10,809 bases of DNA from Flavobacteriaceae bacterium (lineage in GTDB: Bacteria > Bacteroidota > Bacteroidia > Flavobacteriales > Flavobacteriaceae): contig JAHRWC010000172.1 in NCBI GenBank assembly GCA_019090365.1, positions 1 through 10,809 on the forward strand, read 5' to 3'. Below, in pieces: positions 1 through 7,295 of the stretch. Positions within the stretch are counted from its first letter, which is position 1, and the number at the start of each line of letters is the position of its first letter. Under the pieces are notes generated by a model. The model searched no databases, had not been told where the DNA came from, and saw only the letters and a program-made list of their open reading frames with translations. The translations under genes were made by a program, and so were the position numbers.

Positions 1-63
1 GATATAAGTATTTGCATGGATTCTAGATTTGACAAAGTGATAAACAAATTATTAAAGCACTAA
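1..63 (+). CDS. Possible C-terminal tail of an upstream gene (partial)
   Basis: Reading from base 1 in frame 1 gives 20 open codons (beginning DISICMDSRF, ending KLLKH) and then TAA at 61-63. The mix of hydrophobic and charged residues looks protein-like, and a stop 54 bp before the next start suits a same-strand neighbour. Twenty codons is too short to be sure in AT-rich DNA, and I do not recognise the family. An alternative is a divergent gene starting at a minus-strand ATG at 17-15 (MQILI...), running off the left edge. Confidence 0.25.
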   Translation, partial: DISICMDSRFDKVINKLLKH

Positions 64-117
64 AGTCTTCCGTAAAACTTGTTTATTTAATTAACTTAGC
101 ACCAATACTTCAGAATC

Positions 118-609
118 ATGGAAGCTTATCAAATACAAATTATACAGACCGTAATTATTATTGTTTCATACATTTTAATATCTACGATAAGTCAATACAT
201 TGTTAAAAAAGTAGGAGCAAAATTTACTTACGCAAAACCTCGAGTTAAGATTATTAAAAAATTATTTAATCTAATTTATTTTGTTCTATTTTTTAATATC
301 ATTCTATTTATTTGGGGAGTAAAACAATCGGAATTAATGTATTTTGTTACTTCCCTCCTAACTGTTTTAGGAATTGCCTTTTTTGCACAATGGTCGATTA
401 TATCTAACATTACTTCTTCTTTGATCATATTTTTTAATCATCCAGTAAAAATTGGTGATACCATTTCAATTATTGATAAAGATTTTAACATTGAAGGTGA
501 AATCTCTGATATTGGAATCTTTTTTTTAAGTATTAAATTAAATGGAGATGAAAAAGTGACGATTCCAAACAATGTGTTTATTCAGAAAATGATAAAGAAG
601 AAAAAATGA
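118..609 (+). CDS. Short MscS-family mechanosensitive ion channel domain protein
   Basis: Inner-membrane protein of 163 residues related to the pore and beta-domain core of MscS channels, which open under membrane tension to release solutes during osmotic downshock. Hydrophobic helices lie near residues 8-30, 50-67 and 73-106. The third carries the MscS-type pore-helix pattern (G85, then FFAQWSIISNITS at 88-100). It is followed by HPVKIGD (108-114), GEISDI (127-132) and VTIPNN (147-152), all typical of the beta domain. The protein stops about 10 residues after VTIPNN with a lysine-rich end, so it lacks the alpha/beta vestibule domain of full MscS (about 286 residues in E. coli). Such short forms are common in Bacteroidota, so I read it as intact. 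Its TGA overlaps the ATG of the next gene (ATGA), implying translational coupling. Family assignment is firm; gating is not shown by sequence. Confidence 0.85.
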   Translation: MEAYQIQIIQTVIIIVSYILISTISQYIVKKVGAKFTYAKPRVKIIKKLFNLIYFVLFFNIILFIWGVKQSELMYFVTSLLTVLGIAFFAQWSIISNITSSLIIFFNHPVKIGDTISIIDKDFNIEGEISDIGIFFLSIKLNGDEKVTIPNNVFIQKMIKKKK

Positions 610-1697
610 ATATAAAACCTCTATTAATCCTACTTCTATCAGTACTTATTTTTAGTTGTGCTACTCATCAAAAACAATCAAATAAAATTGAATTGTCTTT
701 TTTAGATGAATATATTATACCTTTAGGTGAAGAGTTTGAAGGAACTCCAATTGGTGGGCTTTCTGGGATTGATTATGTAGATGATACCTATTATTTAGTC
801 GTGGATGAAGCAAAACACCCTCGCTATTATAAAGCTGAAATATCTATTGAAAATAACGTTATTTCAGAAATAAATATCACTGATGTTATTTCATTAAAAA
901 ATGACACATTTTATAAAGAAAACGCTTTAGATCTTGAATCAATTATTGTGGATCCAATTTCAAAAAACATAGTGTTTACAAGTGAAGGAAAGATTCGTGG
1001 TAAAAAAAACCCATTGCTTTTTATTACTGATAATAAAGGGAATTTTCTGAAAAATATTCCAATCCCAGAGCGTTTTTTAGCTACAAGTGATGCAAAACCC
1101 GTTCATAATAAAACCCTAGAAAGCCTTTCAATTAGCACAGATAATAAAGGGTATTGGACTGCTATGGAATTACCATTAAAAATTGATGGAGATCAACCAA
1201 AATACTTAGAAGCAGATTCTCCTGTTCGATTTACTTATTTTGATAAAGAAAAACAAAAAGCAACTAAAGAATTTGTGTATCAGCTTTCTCCTATCACAAA
1301 ACCTTTTAAAGGAAAATTTAACCTCAACGGAATCACAGATATTTTAGAGTTTAAACCAAATCATTTTTTTGTGATAGAAAGAGCATATCAAAGTGATTAT
1401 GGAGCTTATGGAAATACGGTTAGAATTTACCATGCTTATGCAGATAAAAACACTACAAATTCATTAGCTATTAATTCATTAAAAAAGACCAACTATATTC
1501 CTCTAAAAAAAGAATTGATTTTAGATTTCGACACTATAAAAAGTGAATTAACTGAAAATATCATCGATAATATTGAAGGGATTACGTTTGGCCCAATCCT
1601 TCCTAATGGCAACAAAACACTACTCTTTGTAGCTGATGACAACTTTCAAGTCTACGGTAAACAACTCAATCAAATACTTCTTTTTGAGATAAAATAA
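606..1697 (+). CDS. Lipoprotein with esterase-like activity of phytase domain
   Basis: 363-residue exported lipoprotein. The N-terminus is a hydrophobic signal with lipobox LIFSC, placing the lipidated Cys at residue 18. The following residues (ATHQKQ) are not acidic, so surface export is not predicted. The mature part matches the 'esterase-like activity of phytase' family (beta-propeller-like, PF13449 type): GLSGIDY (51-57), DLESI (109-113), NKTLESLS (168-175), GITDILEF (242-249), ERAY (258-261), EGITFGP (324-330) and VADDNF (342-347). Paired Asp/Glu motifs recur through the chain, as expected for this fold. Family members are annotated as phosphoesterases or phytase-like, but the substrate cannot be read from sequence. 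The start overlaps the stop of the MscS-like gene by 4 bp, so the two are probably one transcript. A functional link between channel and lipoprotein is only suggested by this coupling. Confidence 0.8.
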   Translation: MNIKPLLILLLSVLIFSCATHQKQSNKIELSFLDEYIIPLGEEFEGTPIGGLSGIDYVDDTYYLVVDEAKHPRYYKAEISIENNVISEINITDVISLKNDTFYKENALDLESIIVDPISKNIVFTSEGKIRGKKNPLLFITDNKGNFLKNIPIPERFLATSDAKPVHNKTLESLSISTDNKGYWTAMELPLKIDGDQPKYLEADSPVRFTYFDKEKQKATKEFVYQLSPITKPFKGKFNLNGITDILEFKPNHFFVIERAYQSDYGAYGNTVRIYHAYADKNTTNSLAINSLKKTNYIPLKKELILDFDTIKSELTENIIDNIEGITFGPILPNGNKTLLFVADDNFQVYGKQLNQILLFEIK

Positions 1698-1715
1698 GCT
1701 TTTGAAACTTTTTTT

Positions 1716-1731
1716 CATTTGCTAGCAAATG
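1716..1731. repeat. 16-bp perfect palindrome upstream of the rnf operon
   Basis: CATTTGCTAGCAAATG reads identically on both strands. It lies 19 bp after the phytase-like gene and 64 bp before the rseC start. No T-run follows it on the plus strand (the T-run precedes it), so it is a poor intrinsic terminator. It sits upstream of the candidate -7 element, where a dimeric regulator could bind. Operator function is inference. Confidence 0.45.
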
Positions 1732-1757
1732 TCATATTTTAGGAATTCAATATTCTT

Positions 1758-1765
1758 TAATTTTG
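1758..1765 (+). promoter_or_regulatory. Candidate Bacteroidota -7 promoter element for the rseC-rnf operon
   Basis: TAATTTTG matches the Bacteroidota -7 consensus TAnnTTTG at every fixed position. It lies 30 bp upstream of the rseC ATG, giving a leader of roughly 25 nt. No clear TTG -33 element is present at the usual spacing (the region near 1735-1742 reads TATTTTAG), so this is a partial promoter match only. Confidence 0.4.
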
Positions 1766-1795
1766 GTTAATTAATATTGAAAAGGCTACAGTCTT

Positions 1796-2245
1796 ATGAA
1801 TGATCATGACCTAAATAGCTTACATACAGCCAGTAATAAAAGTGTGCTTCACGATGGTGTTGTGACTAAAATTACTGATGATATTATTACCATTTCCTTA
1901 AAAGGTAATATTAATTGTGAAGGTTGTAAAGCAAAAATGGCTTGTGGAGTATCTGAATCAACCGATAAAGAAATAGAGGTCATTAATAACTTCTCTAAAA
2001 TTCAATTAAATGAAAATGTTGAAGTTGCATTAAACAAAAGCTTAGGTTTAAGAGCTGTATTTTTTGCTTACGTATTACCATTTATACTATTGCTTTCAGT
2101 TTTATTAATTAGTTCAAATTTCGTTAAAGAATGGCTAGCTGGTATTTTGTCCATTCTAGTGCTTATCCCCTACTATACAATTATTTATCTGATGAAAAAT
2201 TCATTTAAAGAAACGTTTAAATTTTCAATTTTAAAAACTACGTAA
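1796..2245 (+). CDS. rseC: RseC/MucC family protein (SoxR-reducing system / Rnf-associated)
   Basis: 149-residue inner-membrane protein of the RseC/MucC family. It has a cytoplasmic N-terminal domain with the family Cys pattern C41-x2-C44-x5-C50-G, then two membrane helices at about 86-107 and 113-133 and a short charged tail. In proteobacteria RseC relatives are tied to SigmaE control and, with RsxABCDGE, to reduction of the SoxR iron-sulfur cluster. In Bacteroidota the gene typically sits directly before rnfB, as here. Its TAA shares one base with the rnfB ATG (TAATG), so translation is coupled. The three cysteines suggest a redox or metal role with the Rnf complex, but the exact function is not established. 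It is the first gene after the 98-bp gap with the palindrome and candidate promoter, so probably the first gene of the operon. Confidence 0.88.
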   Translation: MNDHDLNSLHTASNKSVLHDGVVTKITDDIITISLKGNINCEGCKAKMACGVSESTDKEIEVINNFSKIQLNENVEVALNKSLGLRAVFFAYVLPFILLLSVLLISSNFVKEWLAGILSILVLIPYYTIIYLMKNSFKETFKFSILKTT

Positions 2246-3165
2246 TGACACTTTCTATTTTATATAGTGCTTTTTTATTATCTGCTATTGGAGTCGTTGC
2301 TGCTATTATATTATACATAGTTTCAAAAAAATTCTATGTATATGAAGATCCTTTAATTGCAGAAGTTGAAGACATTTTACCTGCTGCGAATTGTGCAGGT
2401 TGTGGTTCTCCTGGTTGTAAAGCCTTTGCTGAAAAATTAGTGGGTACTGAAGATATTTCAGAATTATTCTGTCCTGTGGGTGGAAATGATGTTATGAAAA
2501 TGGTTTCTGAAGTATTAGGGAAAGAAGTAGCAGAAAAAGATCCAACGGTGGCAGTGCTTCGTTGTCAAGGAGGTTGTGATGTAAGACCAAAGACAACTGA
2601 ATATCAAGGACCTAGAACCTGTTCTATTTCAGCTATGGTTTATGGTGGTGAAACTGATTGCCAATATGGATGCCTTGGCGATGGAGATTGTGTAAATGTA
2701 TGCGATTTTGATGCAATGTACATGGATGAAAAAACTGGACTTCCAGTTATCATTACTGATAAATGTACTTCATGTGGCGCTTGTGTTAAAGCATGTCCAA
2801 GAGATATTTTAGAGATGCGTCCACGTAATAAAAGAGATCTTAAAATTTTTATCGGTTGTCTTAATGAAGACAAAGGTGGTATTGCTAAAAAAGCATGTTC
2901 TGTAGCTTGTATTGGTTGTTCTAAATGTGAAGATATTTGTCCGAAAGATGCTGTTATCATGGACAATAACTTAGCGTATATAGATCCAATTGCCTGTACA
3001 TTATGTAGAAAATGTGTGGTTGTTTGTCCAACAGATTCTATTATAGAAACTAATTTTCCTCCTAAAAAAGTGAAGGTAGCTAAGGACAAACCTAAAGTTG
3101 ATAAAACAAAAGTCGACAAACCTAAAGAGAAAGTTCAATCTATTAAAAAGACGACGGATGCTTAA
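2245..3165 (+). CDS. rnfB: Rnf complex subunit RnfB, multi-cluster ferredoxin-like
   Basis: Electron-entry subunit of the Rnf (ferredoxin:NAD+) complex, 306 residues. An N-terminal membrane anchor (about 4-26) is followed by the Fes-type [4Fe-4S] site C50-x2-C53-x4-C58-x17-C76 (CAGCGSPGC...CPVGG). Further Cys groups are at 107/111/126, 139/143/149/153, 174/177/180/184, 205/218/222/225/228/232 and 251/254/257/261. That is 25 cysteines, enough for about six clusters. Proteobacterial RnfB is near 190 residues with fewer clusters, so this is the long form also found in Clostridia and other Bacteroidota. The last 35 residues are Lys/Pro/Asp-rich and repetitive (KPKVDK-type units), probably a disordered tail. 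The gene overlaps rseC by 1 bp and rnfC by 8 bp. Confidence 0.95.
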   Translation: MTLSILYSAFLLSAIGVVAAIILYIVSKKFYVYEDPLIAEVEDILPAANCAGCGSPGCKAFAEKLVGTEDISELFCPVGGNDVMKMVSEVLGKEVAEKDPTVAVLRCQGGCDVRPKTTEYQGPRTCSISAMVYGGETDCQYGCLGDGDCVNVCDFDAMYMDEKTGLPVIITDKCTSCGACVKACPRDILEMRPRNKRDLKIFIGCLNEDKGGIAKKACSVACIGCSKCEDICPKDAVIMDNNLAYIDPIACTLCRKCVVVCPTDSIIETNFPPKKVKVAKDKPKVDKTKVDKPKEKVQSIKKTTDA

Positions 3166-4486
3166 AACATTTCCAAAAGGTGGTATTCATCCCAAAGAAA
3201 ATAAATTAACTTCTTCAGAGAGCATTAAAATGATGCCAACTCCAAAGGCTGTTTATGTTCCTATTGCACAGCACATTGGTATTCCTGCTGAAATAATTGT
3301 AGAACGAAAAGAAAAAGTTAAGAAAGGTCAGGTTATTGCTAAATCTGGAGGATTTGTTTCTTCAAATATTCATACACCTGTAGCAGGAACGGTTACTAAG
3401 CTTGATATGATTATTGATAGCAGTGGTTATAAAAAACAGTGCATAGTTATAAGAACTGATCAAAAAGATGAAACTAACCATGAAATTCTAGATTTTCCTT
3501 TAAAAAAGGAAATAATCATGAATCAAAAGGATATCCTTCAACATATTACAGACTTTGGTATTGTTGGTCTTGGAGGAGCTACGTTTCCTTCACATGTCAA
3601 GTTGGATCTTAAAAATGATAATCATGTTGATTGCTTATTAATTAATGGTGTTGAATGTGAACCTTATTTAACTGCAGACCATCGTTTGATGCTTGAAAAA
3701 GCAGATGAGATTATTGTTGGAATTCAAATTTTAATGCATGCTTTACATATAAAAAAAGCAATAATTGGTATTGAAAACAACAAAAAAGATGCTGTAAAAG
3801 TATTAGCGAAAGCTTGTAAACATGACAAACGAATAAAAGTGGCCGCTTTACAGGTTAAATATCCTCAAGGAAGTGAAAAACAATTAATCAAAGCGATTTT
3901 GAAAAGAGAAGTTCCTAAAAATGGACTTCCTATGGATGTTGGAGTGATTGTTCATAATGTAGGTACTATTTATGCGATTTATCAAGCAATTCAACACAAC
4001 CAACCACTAATAGAACGTGTCGTTACTGTTACTGGTAAAAACATAAAAGATGCTTCAAACTTTTGGGTTAAAATTGGAACTCCAATAAAAGATTTAATTG
4101 AAGAAGTTGGAGGGTTACCAGAAGGCACTCGTAAAATTGTGAATGGTGGGCCAATGATGGGAAAAGCAATTAAAAATACTGATGTTCCAATTACCAAAGG
4201 GACCTCAGGGATATTAGTGATTTCTTCAGAAGAAGCCAGCAGGAAAGAAGCTAAAAACTGTATTCGTTGTGGCGAATGTGTTTTTGTGTGCCCTATGGGA
4301 TTAGAACCTCATTTATTAATGAATCTTTCAGAAAAAGGAATGTATGAAAAGGCATCCTATGAAGATATTACAACGTGTATAGAATGTGGCTCGTGCAGTT
4401 ATGTCTGCCCTTCACACCGTCCTTTATTAGATTATATACGCTTCGGAAAAAGTATTGTCAAAAAATTAGCAACTGAAAAAAACTAA
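3158..4486 (+). CDS. rnfC: Rnf complex subunit RnfC (NADH/FMN-binding)
   Basis: Peripheral cytoplasmic subunit that exchanges electrons with NAD(H) in the Rnf complex; 442 residues from the chosen start. MLKTFPKGGIHP at the N-terminus matches the usual family start. The nucleotide/flavin motif GLGGATFPSH is at 137-146, and INGVECEPYLTADHR at 162-176 is a hallmark of the RnfC/Nqo1-type fold. Two classical [4Fe-4S] sets lie at C368/371/374/378 and C407/410/413/417. An in-frame ATG at 3098 would add 20 basic residues (KRKFNLLKRRR) lying over the lysine-coding tail of rnfB. I rejected it because family members begin at MLKTF and the extension is an out-of-frame reading of rnfB codons. The chosen start overlaps rnfB by 8 bp and the stop is 1 bp from the rnfD ATG. 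Confidence 0.95.
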   Translation: MLKTFPKGGIHPKENKLTSSESIKMMPTPKAVYVPIAQHIGIPAEIIVERKEKVKKGQVIAKSGGFVSSNIHTPVAGTVTKLDMIIDSSGYKKQCIVIRTDQKDETNHEILDFPLKKEIIMNQKDILQHITDFGIVGLGGATFPSHVKLDLKNDNHVDCLLINGVECEPYLTADHRLMLEKADEIIVGIQILMHALHIKKAIIGIENNKKDAVKVLAKACKHDKRIKVAALQVKYPQGSEKQLIKAILKREVPKNGLPMDVGVIVHNVGTIYAIYQAIQHNQPLIERVVTVTGKNIKDASNFWVKIGTPIKDLIEEVGGLPEGTRKIVNGGPMMGKAIKNTDVPITKGTSGILVISSEEASRKEAKNCIRCGECVFVCPMGLEPHLLMNLSEKGMYEKASYEDITTCIECGSCSYVCPSHRPLLDYIRFGKSIVKKLATEKN

Positions 4487-4487
4487 C

Positions 4488-5498
4488 ATGTCAGAAGAAA
4501 AAATAGTTATATCAGCCTCACCGCATGTACATTCAGACAGAACTTCAAAAAAATTGATGTATGATGTGGTCATTGCATTAATTCCTGCTTTTTTAGTTTC
4601 CTTATATGTTTTTGGAATAGGTGCTCTTATTGTCACATCAGTTGCCATAATATCATGTATTGTTTTTGAATACTTAATTCAGAAATTTATTTTAAAATCT
4701 GAAATAACCATACTAGATGGTTCGGCATTAATTACAGGTATTTTATTAGCATTTAATGTACCATCAAGCCTACCAATTTGGATGATTATAGTTGGAAGTT
4801 TAGTAGCTATTGGGATTGCAAAATTATCTTTTGGTGGCTTAGGATTTAATATATTCAATCCAGCTCTTGTAGGTCGTGTATTTCTATTAGTTTGTTTTCC
4901 AGTTCAAATGACTTTATGGCCTACTCCTGTTGTAAACAACACTGCAATTGTTGACGCAGTCACTGGTGAAACCACTTTAGGCATAATTAAAAATGGTTTA
5001 ATGTATGGCGAAACCATGACAACTATAGCTTCAAAAATTCCTTCTACATTAGATTTATTATTAGGTATCACAGGAGGATCATTAGGGGAAATGTCGGCTT
5101 TGGCATTACTCATCGGTGGAATCTACTTAATTATTAGAAAAGTGATCACTTGGCACATTCCTGTAACCTTACTAGTTACAATGTTAGTTTTTACAGGCAT
5201 TTATTGGCTAGTAGATCCAGAAACGTATGTAAATCCAATGATTCATATTTTATCTGGTGGTGCATTATTAGGGGCTTTCTTTATGGCAACCGACTTAGTT
5301 ACCAGTCCGATGACCAAAAAAGGAATGGTCATTTTCGCAATAGGTATTGGTATTATAACCGTAGTCATACGTTTTTATGGAGCCTACCCTGAAGGAATTT
5401 CCTTTGCTATATTAATTATGAATGCTTTTGTCCCATTAATCAACAGCTATTTTAAACCGAGACGTTTTGGAAATAAAATAAAATCTAAAATCATTTAA
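4488..5498 (+). CDS. rnfD: Rnf complex membrane subunit RnfD
   Basis: Integral membrane subunit of 336 residues, homologous to NqrB, that carries FMN and takes part in ion translocation. Several helices are evident (roughly 27-47, 49-70, 77-92, 96-116, 205-217, 222-241, 253-268, 279-295, 302-318). Family motifs are SPHVHS (11-16), LDGSALITGILLA (76-88), FNPALVGRVFL (123-133) and ATDLVTSPMTKKG (267-279). In this family FMN is linked to a Thr in a D-x-x-[S/T]-G-A-T type motif. Here the matching stretch is DAVTGETTLG (156-165), making T162 the candidate, but with Glu where Ala is usual and Thr where Pro is usual. The frame is clean through this region. The gene starts 1 bp after rnfC and ends 2 bp before rnfG. 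Confidence 0.94.
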   Translation: MSEEKIVISASPHVHSDRTSKKLMYDVVIALIPAFLVSLYVFGIGALIVTSVAIISCIVFEYLIQKFILKSEITILDGSALITGILLAFNVPSSLPIWMIIVGSLVAIGIAKLSFGGLGFNIFNPALVGRVFLLVCFPVQMTLWPTPVVNNTAIVDAVTGETTLGIIKNGLMYGETMTTIASKIPSTLDLLLGITGGSLGEMSALALLIGGIYLIIRKVITWHIPVTLLVTMLVFTGIYWLVDPETYVNPMIHILSGGALLGAFFMATDLVTSPMTKKGMVIFAIGIGIITVVIRFYGAYPEGISFAILIMNAFVPLINSYFKPRRFGNKIKSKII

Positions 5499-5500
5499 CC

Positions 5501-6076
5501 ATGGCAAAAAAAGAATCTACATTCTTAACAATGACCCTCTCACTTCTTGTGATCACACTAGTTGCTGGTTTATCATTAGGTTTTATAAATGATATTACGA
5601 AAGGCCCAAAAGCGAAGGCAAAATTAGAAAGAAAAGTAAAAGCCTTAAAGCAAGTATTGCCAGAGTTTGATAATGATGTTGTAAATGAAGTGAAATTAAT
5701 TCAGCTTGAAAACGTAAAAGATAGCACAGAAATATACTTTGCAACTCTCAATAATGCAGAAGCAGGTACTGCTATAGTAGGTTCTTCAGAAAAAGGGTTT
5801 AGCGGTCTCATAAAAATAATGGTAGGATTTAATCCTGACGGGACTATTAAAAATATTTCAGTATTAGAACAGAAAGAAACACCTGGTCTTGGTACAAAAA
5901 TGAAAGATGATAAATTCATAAAACAATACCGAGGTAAAAATCCTTCCTCTTTTAACTTAAAAGCTACAAAAGATGGTGGAGAGATAGATGCTCTTACTGG
6001 CGCTACAATTACAACCAGAGCATTTAGTGAGGCAACTCAACAAGCGTATGATGTTTTTATAAATGAAAAGAATTAA
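5501..6076 (+). CDS. rnfG: Rnf complex FMN-binding subunit RnfG
   Basis: 191-residue subunit with one N-terminal membrane helix (about 9-30) and a periplasmic FMN-binding domain, homologous to NqrC. The covalent flavin site is clear: DALTGAT at 163-169, where FMN is expected as a phosphoester on T169. The preceding ETPGLGTK (126-133) is the other family signature and VGF at 108-110 begins the FMN-domain strand. Together with RnfD it forms the flavin part of the path across the membrane. Flavinylation needs an ApbE transferase, which is not encoded in this window. The ATG lies 2 bp after the rnfD stop and the stop is 5 bp before rnfE. Confidence 0.95.
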   Translation: MAKKESTFLTMTLSLLVITLVAGLSLGFINDITKGPKAKAKLERKVKALKQVLPEFDNDVVNEVKLIQLENVKDSTEIYFATLNNAEAGTAIVGSSEKGFSGLIKIMVGFNPDGTIKNISVLEQKETPGLGTKMKDDKFIKQYRGKNPSSFNLKATKDGGEIDALTGATITTRAFSEATQQAYDVFINEKN

Positions 6077-6081
6077 AAGAC

Positions 6082-6687
6082 ATGGCTGAAAAAATAAATC
6101 AAAAACAAAATTTTCTAAAGGGTATTATAAAAGATAACCCTGTCTTTGTTATGCTTTTAGGAATGTGCCCTACCCTTGGTGTAACCTCATCTGCTTTCAA
6201 TGGCTTAGGAATGGGAATTGCTACTTTATTTGTTTTATTAATGTCCAACATTGTGGTTTCATTAATCAAGTCTCAAATCCCGAGTAAAGTGCGCATACCA
6301 GCATTTATAATAATCATCGCTTCTTTTGTGACTATTGTTGAAATGGTACTAGAAGCTTTTATACCTTTTCTATATGAACAACTAGGAATTTTTATTCCAT
6401 TAATTGTAGTAAACTGTTTAATTCTAGGAAGAGCTGAAGCATTTGCTTCAAAAAATACATTGCTTTCTTCTATCATAGATGGAATTGGTATGGGTATAGG
6501 ATTTACAATCGCATTAACTGCATTAGGAGCGGTTAGAGAGATTTTAGGTAATGGAAGCATATTTGACCTTAGGTTTGTTTCGGAAGATGCTAATACATTC
6601 ATCCTTTTCATTTTACCTCCAGGCGCATTTATTGCCCTTGCTTATCTTTCATTACTATTTAATAAACTAACGCTAAAATCTAACTAA
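6082..6687 (+). CDS. rnfE: Rnf complex membrane subunit RnfE
   Basis: 201-residue integral membrane subunit homologous to NqrD, with about six hydrophobic helices. The two inverted half motifs of the family are visible: NPVFVMLLGMCPTLGVT (19-35, with C29) and PLIVVNCLILGRAEAFAS (106-123, with C112). In the Rnf/Nqr complexes these cysteines, with the matching pair in RnfA, hold a [2Fe-2S] centre in the middle of the membrane. REILGNGS (152-159) is another conserved stretch. Length is close to the usual value of about 195-230 residues. Its TAA is directly followed by the rnfA ATG with no spacer, so the two paired subunits are likely made in step. Confidence 0.95.
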   Translation: MAEKINQKQNFLKGIIKDNPVFVMLLGMCPTLGVTSSAFNGLGMGIATLFVLLMSNIVVSLIKSQIPSKVRIPAFIIIIASFVTIVEMVLEAFIPFLYEQLGIFIPLIVVNCLILGRAEAFASKNTLLSSIIDGIGMGIGFTIALTALGAVREILGNGSIFDLRFVSEDANTFILFILPPGAFIALAYLSLLFNKLTLKSN

Positions 6688-7263
6688 ATGGAATATATCA
6701 TCATCCTTATAGCGGCCGTTTTTGTTAATAATATTGTCCTTTCACAATTCTTAGGAATATGCCCTTTCCTTGGGGTTTCTAATAAAGTTTCAACTTCTGT
6801 CGGTATGTCTGGAGCAGTATTATTTGTGATGACTATTGCAACATTGGCAACGTATTTATTACATGAATTTATATTAGTTCCTTCTGGTTTAGATTATTTA
6901 CGTACCATCACATTTATTTTAGTAATTGCATCCTTAGTACAAATGTTGGAAATCATGTTAAAAAAAGTAAGTCCTCCCTTGTACCAAGCATTAGGTGTTT
7001 TCTTGCCTTTAATTACAACCAACTGTGCTGTATTAGGTGTTGCGATATTGGCTTTAGGTCTAGAAGATGCTAGTTTATTAAAAGCTGTATTTTTTGCAAT
7101 AGCACATTCAATTGGGTTTGCATTAGCATTAATTGTATTTGCAAGTATTAGAGAACAACTAGAATTAGCTAACCTTCCTAAAGGAATGCAAGGTGTTCCT
7201 ATCAACTTATTAGTAGCGGGTTTATTATCTCTAGCCTTTCTAGGGTTTACAGGATTAGTTTAA
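6688..7263 (+). CDS. rnfA: Rnf complex membrane subunit RnfA
   Basis: 191-residue integral membrane subunit homologous to NqrE and RnfE, inserted in opposite topology to RnfE. The family start MEYIIILIAAVFVNNIVLSQ is followed by FLGICPFLGVS (21-31, C25) and FLPLITTNCAVLGVA (105-119, C113). These cysteines are the expected RnfA half of the shared intramembrane [2Fe-2S] site. About six helices fill the chain and length is standard. It is the last rnf gene, so the set B-C-D-G-E-A is complete and every subunit is intact. No terminator hairpin follows it in the 32 bp before the DinB-like gene, so readthrough into that gene is likely. Confidence 0.95.
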   Translation: MEYIIILIAAVFVNNIVLSQFLGICPFLGVSNKVSTSVGMSGAVLFVMTIATLATYLLHEFILVPSGLDYLRTITFILVIASLVQMLEIMLKKVSPPLYQALGVFLPLITTNCAVLGVAILALGLEDASLLKAVFFAIAHSIGFALALIVFASIREQLELANLPKGMQGVPINLLVAGLLSLAFLGFTGLV

Positions 7264-7295
7264 TTATTTATTCTGAAAAAGATGTATATTTCACT

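Noticed and set aside
24..31. TAGATTTG matching the Bacteroidota -7 consensus upstream of the MscS-like gene
   Set aside because: The window begins too close to see a -33 element, the leader would be about 80 nt, and the site may lie inside the tail of an upstream gene; a chance match is likely in this AT-rich DNA.
41..85. Inverted repeat TAAACAA (41-47) / TTGTTTA (79-85)
   Set aside because: All but two of its seven pairs are A-T, with a 31-nt loop and no U-run; too weak for a terminator or operator call.
1698..1740. Palindrome at 1716-1731 as a terminator for the phytase-like gene
   Set aside because: The poly-T lies before the stem rather than after it, and the stem has only 6 of 16 G/C bases; an operator is the more economical reading.
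2640..3119. Open reading frame of 159 codons on the minus strand
   Set aside because: It is antisense to the Cys-rich part of rnfB, has no recognisable domain, and the plus-strand protein is unambiguous.
3098..3157. Upstream in-frame ATG giving RnfC a 20-residue basic N-terminal extension
   Set aside because: RnfC proteins begin at the MLKTF-like segment; the extension is an out-of-frame reading of the rnfB lysine tail and would overlap rnfB by 68 bp.
6273..6611. Minus-strand open frame opposite rnfE, with similar ones opposite rnfC, rnfD, rnfG and rnfA
   Set aside because: These are shadows of strongly supported membrane-protein genes, with no protein features of their own.
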